Shown: positions 8,466 to 18,031, counted from the first letter of the stretch. The stretch: 64,000 nt of DNA from JBBQYA01 sp031412335 (GCA_031412335.1 JANOCT010000030.1:62001-126000); one strand, 5' to 3'. Program-made: numbers and translations. Notes: generated by a model not told the origin, from the letters alone.

Positions 8466-9104
8466 ATGAAAATTCACGTTTTTACCTTTAATGCATACAG
8501 CGAGAATACGTATCTATTGTGTAATGATGAAGGCGAATGCGCTATTGTTGACCCAGGTTGTTATACAAAACCGGAACAAATAGAGCTTGATGATTATATG
8601 ATAAAAAATAAGCTAAAACCAGTTTTACTACTTAATACTCACTGCCATATCGATCATGTTTTAGGCAATAGATTTGTATGCGAGAAGTATAATTTGCTTC
8701 CTCAATATTCAATAGAAGAAGTTCCGGTATTACGTGCTGTTACTGTTTACGCTCCTAATCAAGGTTTTAGATACAATGAATCTCCTTTGGCAGAAAAGTA
8801 TCTTAAGGAAGGAGAGGATATTAAATTGGGTTCGGTATCACTAAAAGTGATATTTACGCCTGGCCATTCGCCTGGTAGTTTATCTTTTTATCATTCAGAA
8901 TCCAATCAATTAATTGCAGGAGATGTATTGTTTGCTAATAGTATTGGTCGTACAGATTTGCCTGGTGGAGATTATCAGACATTAATTAACTCAATTCAAC
9001 AAAAATTAATGATTTTGCCAGACGAAACTATAGTGTATGCTGGCCATGGACCTAAAACCACCATAGGGAAAGAACGGAAATCAAATCCATTTTTAAATCA
9101 ATGA
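8466..9104 (+). CDS. MBL-fold metallo-hydrolase (glyoxalase II-like)
   Basis: A 212-residue metallo-beta-lactamase-fold hydrolase. The metal motif THCHIDH gives H59, H61, D63 and H64; further ligands are in FTPGHSPGS, IAGDVLFA and the final YAGHGP. The size and the lack of a separate substrate-recognition domain fit the hydroxyacylglutathione-hydrolase-like family seen in most bacteria, where the substrate is usually a thioester or is unknown. I chose ATG 8466 because an in-frame GTG at 8445 lies inside the promoter. The stop overlaps the start of the next gene by four bases, so the two are coupled. Confidence 0.88.
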   Translation: MKIHVFTFNAYSENTYLLCNDEGECAIVDPGCYTKPEQIELDDYMIKNKLKPVLLLNTHCHIDHVLGNRFVCEKYNLLPQYSIEEVPVLRAVTVYAPNQGFRYNESPLAEKYLKEGEDIKLGSVSLKVIFTPGHSPGSLSFYHSESNQLIAGDVLFANSIGRTDLPGGDYQTLINSIQQKLMILPDETIVYAGHGPKTTIGKERKSNPFLNQ

Positions 9105-10330
9105 ATTTTGCTTGGTTTGTAGCTCGTCGGTATTTTGTTTCTAAAAAAAACACGAATGCTATTCAAATAATTTCAAACATTTCTATGTTAGGAGTTTTTG
9201 TAGGTACCACAGCTCTTGTTATTATTTTATCAGTTTTTAATGGTTTTGAAGAACTGGTACTTTATCTATATAATACATTTACTCCCGAAATTAAGATTAC
9301 TGCAGCAAGTGGAAAATTATTAGACCCTTCTTTTACAGATTATAATTCGTTAAAAAAGAATCCGTCGGTTATTTATTATGTAGAAGTTTTAGAAGAAAAG
9401 GCCTTATTGAAGTATAATGATAAGCAGTTTATAGGAGTTGTAAAAGGAGTTTCTCCTGAGTTTTCAGAAGCTGGCTTTTTAGATTCGATGATGATACAGG
9501 GCAAAATGAACTTGGGAAATAAAAATAGGCCATTTGCTATAATTGGAGCTGGAGTGGCATATAATTTAGGTTTGCAAGTAGATCAAACGTTTGAAACCTT
9601 ATCAATTTTTTCTCCAAAAAAAGAAATTTCCAATTCATTAGTACCAGGTGATGATTTTAACAGAATGGAAATTTACCCTGCTGGAATATTTTCTGTACAA
9701 CAAGAATTTGACGATAAATTAGTAATTGTGCCTCTTACTTTTGCTCGTGAATTATTAAATGAATCTAAAAAAATTTCATCCATAGAATTAACAACAAAAA
9801 AAGGTACTAATGTTGATGAATTGATAAAGGAAATTAAAAGTAGTTTAGGTAAAGAATTTAAAATTCAAAATCGATATCAACAAAATCAACTATTATATAA
9901 AATTTTAAATTCAGAAAAATGGGCAGTATATCTTATTTTAACATTTATATTAGTGATAGCTATTTGTAATATAGTTGGTTCACTTACCATGTTAGTAATT
10001 GATAAAAAGAAAGATATATCAATAATGATGAGTATGGGCGCTTCAAGAGGTTTAATTAGAAGAATATTTTTGCTGGAAGGACTTCTCATTGCTTTTGTTG
10101 GTGCAATGGCGGGACTAATTGTCGCTACTTTGTTTTGCGTTGCCCAACAAAAATTTGGATTAATTCAAATGGGTTCAGGAGAAATATTCGAAACTAAAGC
10201 TTATCCGATTGTATTAAAAATTTCTGATTACTTTTTAGTTTCAGCAACTGTAATGGGGATTGCATTATTAGCTTCATTAATTACATCTGGTTTAAGTGTA
10301 AAAGGTAGTGGTTTAATCAGAGAGGAATAG
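9101..10330 (+). CDS. LolE/FtsX-type ABC transporter permease
   Basis: A 409-residue inner-membrane permease with one N-terminal membrane segment (about 25-48, after FVARRYFVSKKNTNAIQIIS), a periplasmic MacB-like domain (about 50-255) and three C-terminal membrane segments (about 275-295, 325-350 and 375-395). This is the LolC/LolE/FtsX topology. The N-terminal pattern and the MSMGASRGLIRRIFLLEGLLIA cytoplasmic loop are typical of lipoprotein-releasing permeases, so extraction of lipoproteins toward the outer membrane is the likely role. No ATPase subunit lies next to it; it presumably uses one encoded elsewhere. It follows the metallo-hydrolase with a four-base overlap. Confidence 0.85.
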   Translation: MNFAWFVARRYFVSKKNTNAIQIISNISMLGVFVGTTALVIILSVFNGFEELVLYLYNTFTPEIKITAASGKLLDPSFTDYNSLKKNPSVIYYVEVLEEKALLKYNDKQFIGVVKGVSPEFSEAGFLDSMMIQGKMNLGNKNRPFAIIGAGVAYNLGLQVDQTFETLSIFSPKKEISNSLVPGDDFNRMEIYPAGIFSVQQEFDDKLVIVPLTFARELLNESKKISSIELTTKKGTNVDELIKEIKSSLGKEFKIQNRYQQNQLLYKILNSEKWAVYLILTFILVIAICNIVGSLTMLVIDKKKDISIMMSMGASRGLIRRIFLLEGLLIAFVGAMAGLIVATLFCVAQQKFGLIQMGSGEIFETKAYPIVLKISDYFLVSATVMGIALLASLITSGLSVKGSGLIREE

Positions 10331-10359
10331 AATGCTATTTTATTAATTAAAATAAACAA

Positions 10360-11322
10360 TTAATAATATTCATTCACGCTCAAATAATTGATAACGTAAT
10401 CTTTTACCCCATCTTCCAACGATTGAAATTCTTTATCGTATCCAATAGATTTTAATTTATCCATTTTTGCTTCGGTAAAATATTGGTACTTATTTCTAAT
10501 GTCTTCAGGCGTGTCTTTAAATTTAATGTTGCTTTCAATTGATAATGAGTCAAAAACTGATTTTGCTAAATCATTAAATGTTCTGGCTTTACCCGATCCT
10601 AAGTTATAAATTCCTGAATTTTTGCGATGCCTTAACAAGAATAAACAAACATCAACTACATCTTTTACATAAACAAAATCTCGCATTTGCTCACCATCGT
10701 TTATACCTGCTTTATGAGATTTGAATAAATACATTTCTCCTGTGTTTTTTATCTGATTATATGTATGAAAAATTACTGAAGCCATTCGGTCTTTGTGATA
10801 TTCATTTGGACCATAAACATTAAAAAACTTTAATCCAGCCCAGAAATAAGGTTTTTTTTCTTGTTCCAAGGCCCACTTATCAAAGTTATTTTTGGATTCT
10901 CCATATAAATTAAGCGGAATTAATTTTTCAGGTAATGTATCGTCGTCGAATCCATTTTCGCCAAGGCCATAGGTTGCAGCCGAAGATGCATAAACCATTG
11001 GTAAACCAAATTCAACACATATATTCCATATTTTTTGACTGTACTCTATATTTAGATGATTCAGAACTTCTAGGTTTTTTTCTGTTGTTTTAGTTCTCGC
11101 ACCAATATGAAAAATAAATTGTGTTGTTCTGTGATTTTCTTTCAGCCAGTCATGAAATTCTTCCCGCTCGATTTTAAAACTGTATCGAAGTTTTTCAAAA
11201 TTTTTATTTTTAGTTGAAAAAGAAAAATCATCGATTAAAACTAAATCGTAAAAACCTTTGCTGTTTAGTTTTGATACTAAACAACTTCCTATAAATCCTG
11301 CTGCACCTGTAATTACAATCAT
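10360..11322 (-). CDS. hldD: ADP-L-glycero-D-manno-heptose 6-epimerase
   Basis: A 320-residue short-chain dehydrogenase-type epimerase. It converts ADP-D-glycero- to ADP-L-glycero-D-manno-heptose for the lipopolysaccharide inner core. Visible features: NADP-binding ITGAAGFIGS at residues 4-13, the SSAATYG segment, catalytic Tyr140 and Lys144 in YGESK, the HldD-typical GLKFFNVYGPNEYHKDRMAS, and GEQMRDFVYVKDVV. Start codon and length match the family. It lies four bases downstream of mqnD on the same strand, probably one transcript, although the two pathways are unrelated. Confidence 0.93.
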   Translation of the reverse strand: MIVITGAAGFIGSCLVSKLNSKGFYDLVLIDDFSFSTKNKNFEKLRYSFKIEREEFHDWLKENHRTTQFIFHIGARTKTTEKNLEVLNHLNIEYSQKIWNICVEFGLPMVYASSAATYGLGENGFDDDTLPEKLIPLNLYGESKNNFDKWALEQEKKPYFWAGLKFFNVYGPNEYHKDRMASVIFHTYNQIKNTGEMYLFKSHKAGINDGEQMRDFVYVKDVVDVCLFLLRHRKNSGIYNLGSGKARTFNDLAKSVFDSLSIESNIKFKDTPEDIRNKYQYFTEAKMDKLKSIGYDKEFQSLEDGVKDYVINYLSVNEYY

Positions 11323-11326
11323 TTTA

Positions 11327-12166
11327 TTAAGTTAAAAATAGAGCTTTATCAGAAAAAGGAATAATTGATAATTGGTTTGCTTTATCAAATAATGTTTGAA
11401 CAGCATTTTTTCCTTCATCTCCCAAATCTAAAGAATATTTATTTACATACAATTGAATGTGTTTATACATTACGTCTTCACTCATTTCTGCTGCATTTTC
11501 TTTTATAAATTCAATACCAGATTCAGGATTATCAAATGCAAACTCAATACTTCTTTTTAAAACCCGATCTATTGTTTGTTGTAAGCTTAAATCCAGATTT
11601 CTATTTACAACAATCCCTCCAAGCGGTAATGGTAACTGAGTTAAATTTTGCCAGAATGCACCTAGATCTAATACTTCTACCAATCCTTTTTCTTGAAAAG
11701 TAAACCTACTTTCATGTATAATTAACCCAAAATCAAATAAATCTTTCAAAACTGATTCCTCTATTTCCGAAAAAAGTATTTCTGTTTTATTGATTGCTTT
11801 AGGCAAAGCTAAACTCAATAAAAAGTTGGCTGTTGTGTAGTTGCCAGGTATAGCAATCTTCTGATTTGTAATATTTCGGAGAGGATTTTCTATTTTATTT
11901 TTACCTATTAATAATGGACCAACTCCAAAACCTAGAGCACTACCTGAATTTAATAAAACATAGTTTTCAATACAATACGCATAAGCATGAAAACTAAGTT
12001 TGGTAACATCTAGTTCTTGATTCAATGCTTTTTGATTAAGTAATTCAACATCATGCATCACAAATTCAAATGTTAAGCCTTCGGTGTCAATTTTGTGATG
12101 CACCATTGCGTCAAAAATAAAAGTATCATTGGGGCAAGAGGAAAAGCCCAGCGTAATTTTTTTCAT
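11327..12166 (-). CDS. mqnD: 1,4-dihydroxy-6-naphthoate synthase MqnD
   Basis: A 279-residue protein of the MqnA/MqnD (periplasmic-binding-protein-like) family. MqnD turns cyclic dehypoxanthinyl futalosine into 1,4-dihydroxy-6-naphthoate in the futalosine route to menaquinone. The start KKITLGFSSCPNDTFIFDAMVHH is the diagnostic MqnD opening, and the PLPLGGIVVNRNL segment and the C-terminal YKHIQLYVNKYSLDLG are family-typical. No signal peptide is present, as expected for a cytoplasmic enzyme. MqnB in the same window (22172-22831) supports the pathway assignment. hldD follows on the same strand. Confidence 0.92.
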   Translation of the reverse strand: MKKITLGFSSCPNDTFIFDAMVHHKIDTEGLTFEFVMHDVELLNQKALNQELDVTKLSFHAYAYCIENYVLLNSGSALGFGVGPLLIGKNKIENPLRNITNQKIAIPGNYTTANFLLSLALPKAINKTEILFSEIEESVLKDLFDFGLIIHESRFTFQEKGLVEVLDLGAFWQNLTQLPLPLGGIVVNRNLDLSLQQTIDRVLKRSIEFAFDNPESGIEFIKENAAEMSEDVMYKHIQLYVNKYSLDLGDEGKNAVQTLFDKANQLSIIPFSDKALFLT

Positions 12167-12271
12167 ATTAATTGAGGATAAGCTTCAAAGCCCTGCAATG
12201 ATTTATGCTTATACTTGTTTGTTATCAATCATAAGAAAAAAACGCGAATTTCTGTTTCATAAAATTAATAA

Positions 12272-15200
12272 ATGAATACAAAAAAATATAACGAAGCCTT
12301 TGATTTGGCTTTGGCACGATTAAATAATGCTCAGCGACAAGCAGTAAATACATTAACCGGACCCGTAATGGTAATTGCCGGACCTGGAACTGGTAAAACG
12401 CAAATTCTAGCCTCTAGAATTGGAAAAATTTTGCAGGATACTGATGCATTGCCAGAAAATATATTATGCCTAACCTACACAGATACAGGTAGATATGAAA
12501 TGCGAAAACGGCTGATTAGCTTAATTGGACCTGCTGCATACAGGGTTGCAATCCATACATTTCATTCATTTTGTAATGAAGTAATTCAAGAAAATTCAAC
12601 CTATTTCGGAAAGTTAAATCTGGATCTTATTTCAGAGCTAGAATTGATAATTCTGTTGAGAAAATTAATAGATGAAATTCCAGAAGGGAATGAGTTGAAA
12701 AGATACACAGGCGAAGTTTACTATGATTTGCCAAGGTTGAAAAACTTATTTCAGAAAATCAAAAAGGAAGCTTGGACAGTAGAATATTTAATCGGCAGGA
12801 TTAACAGTTATATTGAATTAGTCCCATACATGGAAGAATTTAGGTATAAAAGAAAAAGTAAGGATAATAATGTAGGAGATTTAAATCCAGCAGGGAAAAC
12901 TGAGATAGAACGGATGAACAAATTGAAAGATGCCGTAAACTTATATCCAAACTTTCAACTTAAAATGAAAGAAAGTGGACGATATACCTATGATGATATG
13001 ATTCTTTGGGTTTTGGATGCGTTTTCAACCAACAAAAATTTATTACTTAATTATCAAGAGCGATTTCAATATTTTCTGATTGATGAATTTCAAGATACCA
13101 GTGGTTCGCAAAGTAAACTCATGTATTATTTAATTAATTATTTCGATAATCCGGATGTTTTTGTGGTAGGAGATGATGATCAAAGTATTTATTCTTTTCA
13201 AGACGCAAATGTGAAAAACATTGAAGATTTTAGAAATTTATTTAAAGAGAATTTAACCAAAGTTGTATTAGAAGAAAATTACCGATCGACCCAAATAATA
13301 TTGGATCTGGCAAAGACTTTAATAACAAATAATAAGGAAAGGATAGAGCAAGACAAGGTTTTGTATTCAAAATCAGAACGTTTAAAAGAGGTAAAAATAA
13401 TTCCTGAAATCATTGAATATTCCTCATCTGCACATGAAACGGTAGGCATTGCATTAAAGATTGAACAATTAATTAAAGAAGGAGTTGAGCCAAAAGAAAT
13501 TGCAGTACTTTTTAGAAATCATAAAAATGTTGTTGATCTGGAGCAGTATTTAAGAAATTCAAACATACCTGTTTATTTAGTTAGAAGCTCCAACCTATTA
13601 AAGTTTAGTTTAATAGAGCAGATTGTTAATATTATTCGCTTTGTTTCTTTAGAACTAGCTGTACCCTATAGTGGAGATCCGGTTTTATTTCAAATTCTAC
13701 ATTTCCCATTTTTTAATTTAAGACCTTTAGATATTGCGAGACTTGCATTAAAAACAACCCAAAAAAATTACGATAAAGGAAAAGAAACGTATTCTTTGCG
13801 TAATGCTATTTCAGAACAATTACCTGCTCAAACTGCAACTTTGTTCGATCAGCCAGATTCTGCTGATATGAAAAGAGTGAGTTTAATTTTGGAAAAATTA
13901 ATTGCTGATGCTGCTTCTTACACGTTACAGCAGTTTTTTGAGAATTTGTTGTACCAAACAGGCATCTTAAATTATTCGTTAACTGCTGGTGACAAGTACA
14001 CCTCCTTGCAATTAATTAATAGTTTTTTTAATTACCTAAAAGATGAAACGCAAAAGGATAATATGGATATACAGACTTTTGTGCACAACTTGGATTTATT
14101 GCAGAGTAATAATATTTCGATTCCTTTTTATAAAATAGCGGGGGATGAAATGGGTGTACAGTTAATGACGGCTCATGGTTCAAAAGGTGCTGAATTTGAA
14201 CACGTTTTTATAATTAACTGCACGAAAAGTAATTGGGGAGAAAAAAAGAACAATAATTTAGATTTTAAATTACCAGATAATTTAGTCAGTATCGTTTCTG
14301 CGCACTCTACAAATCCGATGGAAGAAGAGCGTAGATTATTTTATGTAGCGATAACGCGTGCAAAAACAAACTTAACGATATCCTATTTTGCAAAAGATGA
14401 AAAAGAAAAAGATCACGAACGTAGTCAGTTTGTAGAAGAGATCATCAATAATGATAATCTTTTTCATAAATCATTAACGGAAATGGAAATGGTTAATTTT
14501 TATGCCACACGTTTTCAGCAAAATGAAGCTCCTAGAATTAAGCTTATTGACAAAGATTACATTGATACACTTTTAAAAAATTATACCTTAAGTGTAACTC
14601 ATTTAAATACGTATTTAAATTGTCCATTGTCATTTTATTTTCAGAATTTAATAAAAGTACCAGCAGCAAAAAGTGCTGCTATGAGTTTTGGATCGGCGGT
14701 TCATCACGCTTTGCAGCGTTTATTTGAGAAAATGGATAAAAGTGATGAAAAGATTTTTCCTTCAAAAAAAGAATTTGTTGATGATTTTAATTGGTATTTG
14801 CACAGAAATGTACAAAGTTTTACTAAAGAAGAATTTAAATTAAGGAAAGAATACGGAGCAAAAATTTTACCTGCATATTATGATTCAAAAATAAATAATT
14901 GGTCGAAAAATGTATTAATTGAAAAAAATATAAAAGGAGTAGAAATACAAGGCGTTCCGATAAATGGAAAATTAGATAAAATAGAGATTTCAGGAAATTT
15001 TGCTACGGTTATAGATTATAAAACAGGCAAGTATGAGAATGCAAAGAAGAAAATATCAGGCCCCAATGATAAAGATATAAATGGTGGTGACTATTGGAGG
15101 CAAGCAGTTTTTTATAAAATTTTGATGGATAACTTTAGAGGGAACGAACAAATGGTCATTTCATCTATTTTTGATTTTGTTGAACCATATAAAGAAGCGT

Positions 15201-15400
15201 ATGAAATTTTAAAAGTTGATGTAAGTGCTGAAGATGTTTCAATTGTAACTCGACAAATTGTAAGTACTTGGGAGAAAATAAAGAACCATGAATTCGACTC
15301 AGGTTGTAACGACGAGAAATGCCAATGGTGCAATTTTGTGAAAAAAAATGCCTTAGATGTGAATCGCCAAGGAGCATCATATGAGGTGGATTGGGAGTAA
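12272..15400 (+). CDS. UvrD/Rep-family helicase fused to a PD-(D/E)XK nuclease with Fe-S staple
   Basis: A 1042-residue enzyme. The superfamily 1A helicase part (residues 1-760) has Walker A GPGTGKT with Lys42, Walker B DEFQDTSG near 271, motif III GDDDQSIYSFQ, and motif VI VAITRAKTNL. The C-terminal part has a RecB/AddB-type nuclease core with D915-Y916-K917 in VIDYKTGK, and four cysteines (C784, C1012, C1017, C1020; the last three C-x4-C-x2-C) arranged as in AddB and Cas4 4Fe-4S clusters. Such single-chain helicase-nucleases probably act on DNA ends in repair. It stands alone on the plus strand with no AddA/AddB or RecBCD partner nearby. Confidence 0.9.
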   Translation: MNTKKYNEAFDLALARLNNAQRQAVNTLTGPVMVIAGPGTGKTQILASRIGKILQDTDALPENILCLTYTDTGRYEMRKRLISLIGPAAYRVAIHTFHSFCNEVIQENSTYFGKLNLDLISELELIILLRKLIDEIPEGNELKRYTGEVYYDLPRLKNLFQKIKKEAWTVEYLIGRINSYIELVPYMEEFRYKRKSKDNNVGDLNPAGKTEIERMNKLKDAVNLYPNFQLKMKESGRYTYDDMILWVLDAFSTNKNLLLNYQERFQYFLIDEFQDTSGSQSKLMYYLINYFDNPDVFVVGDDDQSIYSFQDANVKNIEDFRNLFKENLTKVVLEENYRSTQIILDLAKTLITNNKERIEQDKVLYSKSERLKEVKIIPEIIEYSSSAHETVGIALKIEQLIKEGVEPKEIAVLFRNHKNVVDLEQYLRNSNIPVYLVRSSNLLKFSLIEQIVNIIRFVSLELAVPYSGDPVLFQILHFPFFNLRPLDIARLALKTTQKNYDKGKETYSLRNAISEQLPAQTATLFDQPDSADMKRVSLILEKLIADAASYTLQQFFENLLYQTGILNYSLTAGDKYTSLQLINSFFNYLKDETQKDNMDIQTFVHNLDLLQSNNISIPFYKIAGDEMGVQLMTAHGSKGAEFEHVFIINCTKSNWGEKKNNNLDFKLPDNLVSIVSAHSTNPMEEERRLFYVAITRAKTNLTISYFAKDEKEKDHERSQFVEEIINNDNLFHKSLTEMEMVNFYATRFQQNEAPRIKLIDKDYIDTLLKNYTLSVTHLNTYLNCPLSFYFQNLIKVPAAKSAAMSFGSAVHHALQRLFEKMDKSDEKIFPSKKEFVDDFNWYLHRNVQSFTKEEFKLRKEYGAKILPAYYDSKINNWSKNVLIEKNIKGVEIQGVPINGKLDKIEISGNFATVIDYKTGKYENAKKKISGPNDKDINGGDYWRQAVFYKILMDNFRGNEQMVISSIFDFVEPYKEAYEILKVDVSAEDVSIVTRQIVSTWEKIKNHEFDSGCNDEKCQWCNFVKKNALDVNRQGASYEVDWE

Positions 15401-15540
15401 GAATAAGAAGTATAATATTTAAGAATATTTCATGGGTAAAATAAATTATTTCAATAGAATAGGATTTGGCATCCTTACTTTAAATTGAATTTTCTAATGA
15501 GATGTAAATTCTTTCTTTGTATAAATCGAAAAATCAGCAA

Positions 15541-15575
15541 AAAAAAAGCCCTTCTAAAATTGAAGGGCTTTTTTA
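15541..15575. terminator. Bidirectional rho-independent terminator
   Basis: A 13-pair stem (A-run plus GCCCTTC, loop TAAAATT, GAAGGGC plus T-run) between the convergent helicase gene and the binding-protein-like gene. A/T tracts on both sides allow it to work in both directions. Confidence 0.85.
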
Positions 15576-15587
15576 TTTAAAATTATT

Positions 15588-16445
15588 TTATTCAATATTA
15601 CTTACACTCACCGTTTTAATAATTTCTTCACCTAAATTTTTTCTAAGTATTTCTTTGTAAGCCTCGCTTGATGCAAAACCTAAACCGCTTTCCATAAATT
15701 CGTTGAAAGCCATATTCCAATCAGAGTTTTTTGGAAAAATTACGCCAAACATTTCCTCATTTGTATTAGCAACACGGTGAATTTTCATGTATTTACTTTT
15801 AGGTTGTTTTACAAAAGCCCAGTAAGAAACCAGATCGATATAGCTGAAATAACGAGAGTTAGCTCTCATTTTTTCTAAAACTTGTCGCGGCGATGCTGCA
15901 TATTCTATTTTTAATTTTGGAAGATATTTACTCTTTAGACTCAAAACTTCCTGTTCATGGATAGAACCTTTAACTACAATAGCTGTCAGTGAATCAAAGT
16001 TTTTAGTTGCATCAGCCATGGAACCCAATGTAGGCACATTGATTGATGTAATTAATAGAGACTTGTTTTTTAAATAAGGAGCAGAAAAATTTACCTCTGT
16101 CGATCTGCTTGGAGTATTAGTTACCGATCCTATTCCTACCACATCACCTGAAGATTTTTTGACTTCATCGTAAAAGGTATAAAAATCTTTGTTCTCGATA
16201 AAATTAGAAGTAAGAGTCACGTTTTTCTGATCTTTTGCCCAACGAATAAATTCGTTTATCATGTCTACTTCAATACCAACCAACTCAGCTTTACTGCGGT
16301 GATAACTGAATGGAAAATTATCGAAATATTGTACATTAAGTGTTCCGCTGCCAGATTTAACAGCGTTTGACCAACTTCCTGCGTTTTGAGCTATGGATGA
16401 AAGTGAAATGGAGAATGCAATAAGGAACCCGTAAATTTTTTTCAT
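15588..16445 (-). CDS. Extracellular solute-binding-protein-like (family 3) periplasmic protein
   Basis: A 285-residue protein with a clear signal peptide (residues 1-19, cleaved after SIAQ) and the fold signature of family 3 amino-acid-type binding proteins: GTLNVQYFDNFPFSYHRS, ELVGIEVDMINEFIRWAKD, a two-lobe SVTNTPSRSTEVNFSAPYLKNKSLLIT segment, and FGVIFPKNSDWNMAFNEFM near the end. Family members bind small solutes or act as sensor modules. No permease, ATPase or kinase lies beside it, so it could be a stand-alone sensor or an amino-acid-like binder; the ligand is unknown. It has its own terminator downstream and reads as a monocistronic gene. Confidence 0.75.
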   Translation of the reverse strand: MKKIYGFLIAFSISLSSIAQNAGSWSNAVKSGSGTLNVQYFDNFPFSYHRSKAELVGIEVDMINEFIRWAKDQKNVTLTSNFIENKDFYTFYDEVKKSSGDVVGIGSVTNTPSRSTEVNFSAPYLKNKSLLITSINVPTLGSMADATKNFDSLTAIVVKGSIHEQEVLSLKSKYLPKLKIEYAASPRQVLEKMRANSRYFSYIDLVSYWAFVKQPKSKYMKIHRVANTNEEMFGVIFPKNSDWNMAFNEFMESGLGFASSEAYKEILRKNLGEEIIKTVSVSNIE

Positions 16446-16503
16446 AAAGTAGAATTTAGTTTCATGTAGTTTGTGTTAAATATATCACAAAAAAAGTTAG
16501 TGC

Positions 16504-16532
16504 AAAAAAAAAGCTCAACATTGTTGAGCTTT
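16504..16532 (-). terminator. Rho-independent terminator after the 474-residue cargo gene
   Basis: AGCTCAA and TTGAGCT (16512-16518 and 16524-16530) form the stem; on the minus strand it is followed by a run of nine T. It lies 15 bases past the stop of the type IX cargo gene at 16547. Confidence 0.75.
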
Positions 16533-16546
16533 ACTAATAGGTAAGA

Positions 16547-17971
16547 TTATTCCACCACCACCTTTTGCCTCATTACTTTATCTTCTTGCCGAACCTCAGC
16601 AAAATAAACTCCCTTAGCAAAAGTGCTTACATCAATAGTTTGGAAAACACCTTTTGTTTGGCTATAAACTACTTGCCCTAATTGGTTGTACAATTTTACA
16701 CTGCCTTCTTGGACTCCTTTTTCTAGTTGAATGTTTAGAAGGTTGCTGGTAGGGTTGGGGAAAATGGTTAAGTTTTTATCATTTTGTTTTGTGGGTAAAC
16801 CAACAGTAAAATCTACCAATGCAATGCTATTTGCAGAAACACCATTAATTGCATCAAAACTTCCAGCTATTACTAACTTTCCTTGATACTCTCCCAAAGC
16901 AAATGCAGTTCCAGTACCAATTCCACCCGGTTCAGGGGTCATGAAATCTCTTTCTAAAATTAAGTTTGAATTTACCCAATTGGTTCCATTCCATTTGGCT
17001 ACTCTACCGTTTTGCTGAAACCCTGCAAAATTTAATTGTCCTACCACATATAAGTTTCCTTGATAATCATACATGTCTTGTAAGTTACTAGGTAGAACCC
17101 CCCCTTGAGTTGGTAAAAATGTATTGTTTAATTCATCATAAATTACTAAACTATTGTCAGCATTACCAGCTTGAGTGAAAAAATAACCCCCAACATATAA
17201 TTGATTTTGGAATTTTTGTAGTTTATTGATGGTAGCATCCCCAGTAATTATTGGTCCAACTTGCATCCAGTTATTTCCATCAAACTTATATAACTTTTCA
17301 ATTGAGCCCGGTTGAAAATTATAATTACCTCCTATGAACAAATCTCCTTTAAATTCCAAAATCGAACCAGTAGTTTCCGTAGAAGCACCAAATGGTAACC
17401 CATTACTAGCATCACTCCAACTTACTCCATTCCATTTGGCAATATCGCGGGTTGCTAACGTACCAACAGAGTCAAAAAATCCAGCTAGGTATAATTCGCT
17501 ATTAAATATGTACATTTCAACCCCAACGCCAAAATATCTTGAAGGTCTATTTTGAATAAAATCGCCAATACCAACCCAAGTTGTACCATTCCATTTAGCA
17601 ATAGTAGGTATTCTTTTCCCATCTAAATATTGAAAGTTTCCACAGATATAAATTTCTCCTTGGTATTTTAAAATAGATCGAACACTACCCGTATAATTGT
17701 TAACTGTATCAGGATCTCTCAATCCAGTTCCCATACAATGCCATTCACTACCATCCCAGCGAGCTATACCAGTACACCTTTTGCCTCCAGCATAAATAAA
17801 ATCACCTCCAATATACAGATCATTACTTGCGGAATCAACAAAAATAGTTCTAATATGATCAAAATTACGTTGGGCTATGGAATCGTATGTGCCACTTCCT
17901 AAAGGTATGATGGTTTGAGCAAAGGAGAATGAAGAAAAGACAAATGAGAAAAAAACAATGAAATTTTTCAT
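16547..17971 (-). CDS. Secreted propeller-like protein with type IX sorting domain
   Basis: A 474-residue exported protein: signal peptide (1-18, ending SFAQ), about eight repeats of roughly 45 residues containing the pattern AKWNG-x-x-W and GGxF (for example YICGNFQYLDGKRIPTIAKW), then a type A C-terminal sorting domain (IFPNPTSNLLNIQ, KLYNQLGQVVYSQ, GVYFAEVRQEDKVMRQKVVVE). The repeats look like beta-propeller blades of the Kelch/delta-60 type. Sorting-domain proteins cross the outer membrane by type IX secretion and are then anchored or released. Function beyond that is unknown. It is the downstream neighbour of the frameshifted cargo gene at 18032 but has its own hairpin between. A run of seven G lies inside the coding sequence. 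Confidence 0.85.
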   Translation of the reverse strand: MKNFIVFFSFVFSSFSFAQTIIPLGSGTYDSIAQRNFDHIRTIFVDSASNDLYIGGDFIYAGGKRCTGIARWDGSEWHCMGTGLRDPDTVNNYTGSVRSILKYQGEIYICGNFQYLDGKRIPTIAKWNGTTWVGIGDFIQNRPSRYFGVGVEMYIFNSELYLAGFFDSVGTLATRDIAKWNGVSWSDASNGLPFGASTETTGSILEFKGDLFIGGNYNFQPGSIEKLYKFDGNNWMQVGPIITGDATINKLQKFQNQLYVGGYFFTQAGNADNSLVIYDELNNTFLPTQGGVLPSNLQDMYDYQGNLYVVGQLNFAGFQQNGRVAKWNGTNWVNSNLILERDFMTPEPGGIGTGTAFALGEYQGKLVIAGSFDAINGVSANSIALVDFTVGLPTKQNDKNLTIFPNPTSNLLNIQLEKGVQEGSVKLYNQLGQVVYSQTKGVFQTIDVSTFAKGVYFAEVRQEDKVMRQKVVVE

Positions 17972-17983
17972 GTTGTAAAAATT

Positions 17984-18021
17984 AAAAACCAGCCCAACGG
18001 AAATTTCCGTTGCGCTGGTTT
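17984..18021 (-). terminator. Strong hairpin terminator after the 829-codon cargo ORF
   Basis: An almost perfect palindrome: AACCAGC, one unpaired base, CAACGGAAA, then the complements with one unpaired base opposite. On the minus strand it is followed by GGTTTTTAAT. It starts ten bases past the stop at 18032. Confidence 0.8.
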
Positions 18022-18031
18022 AATGAACTTA

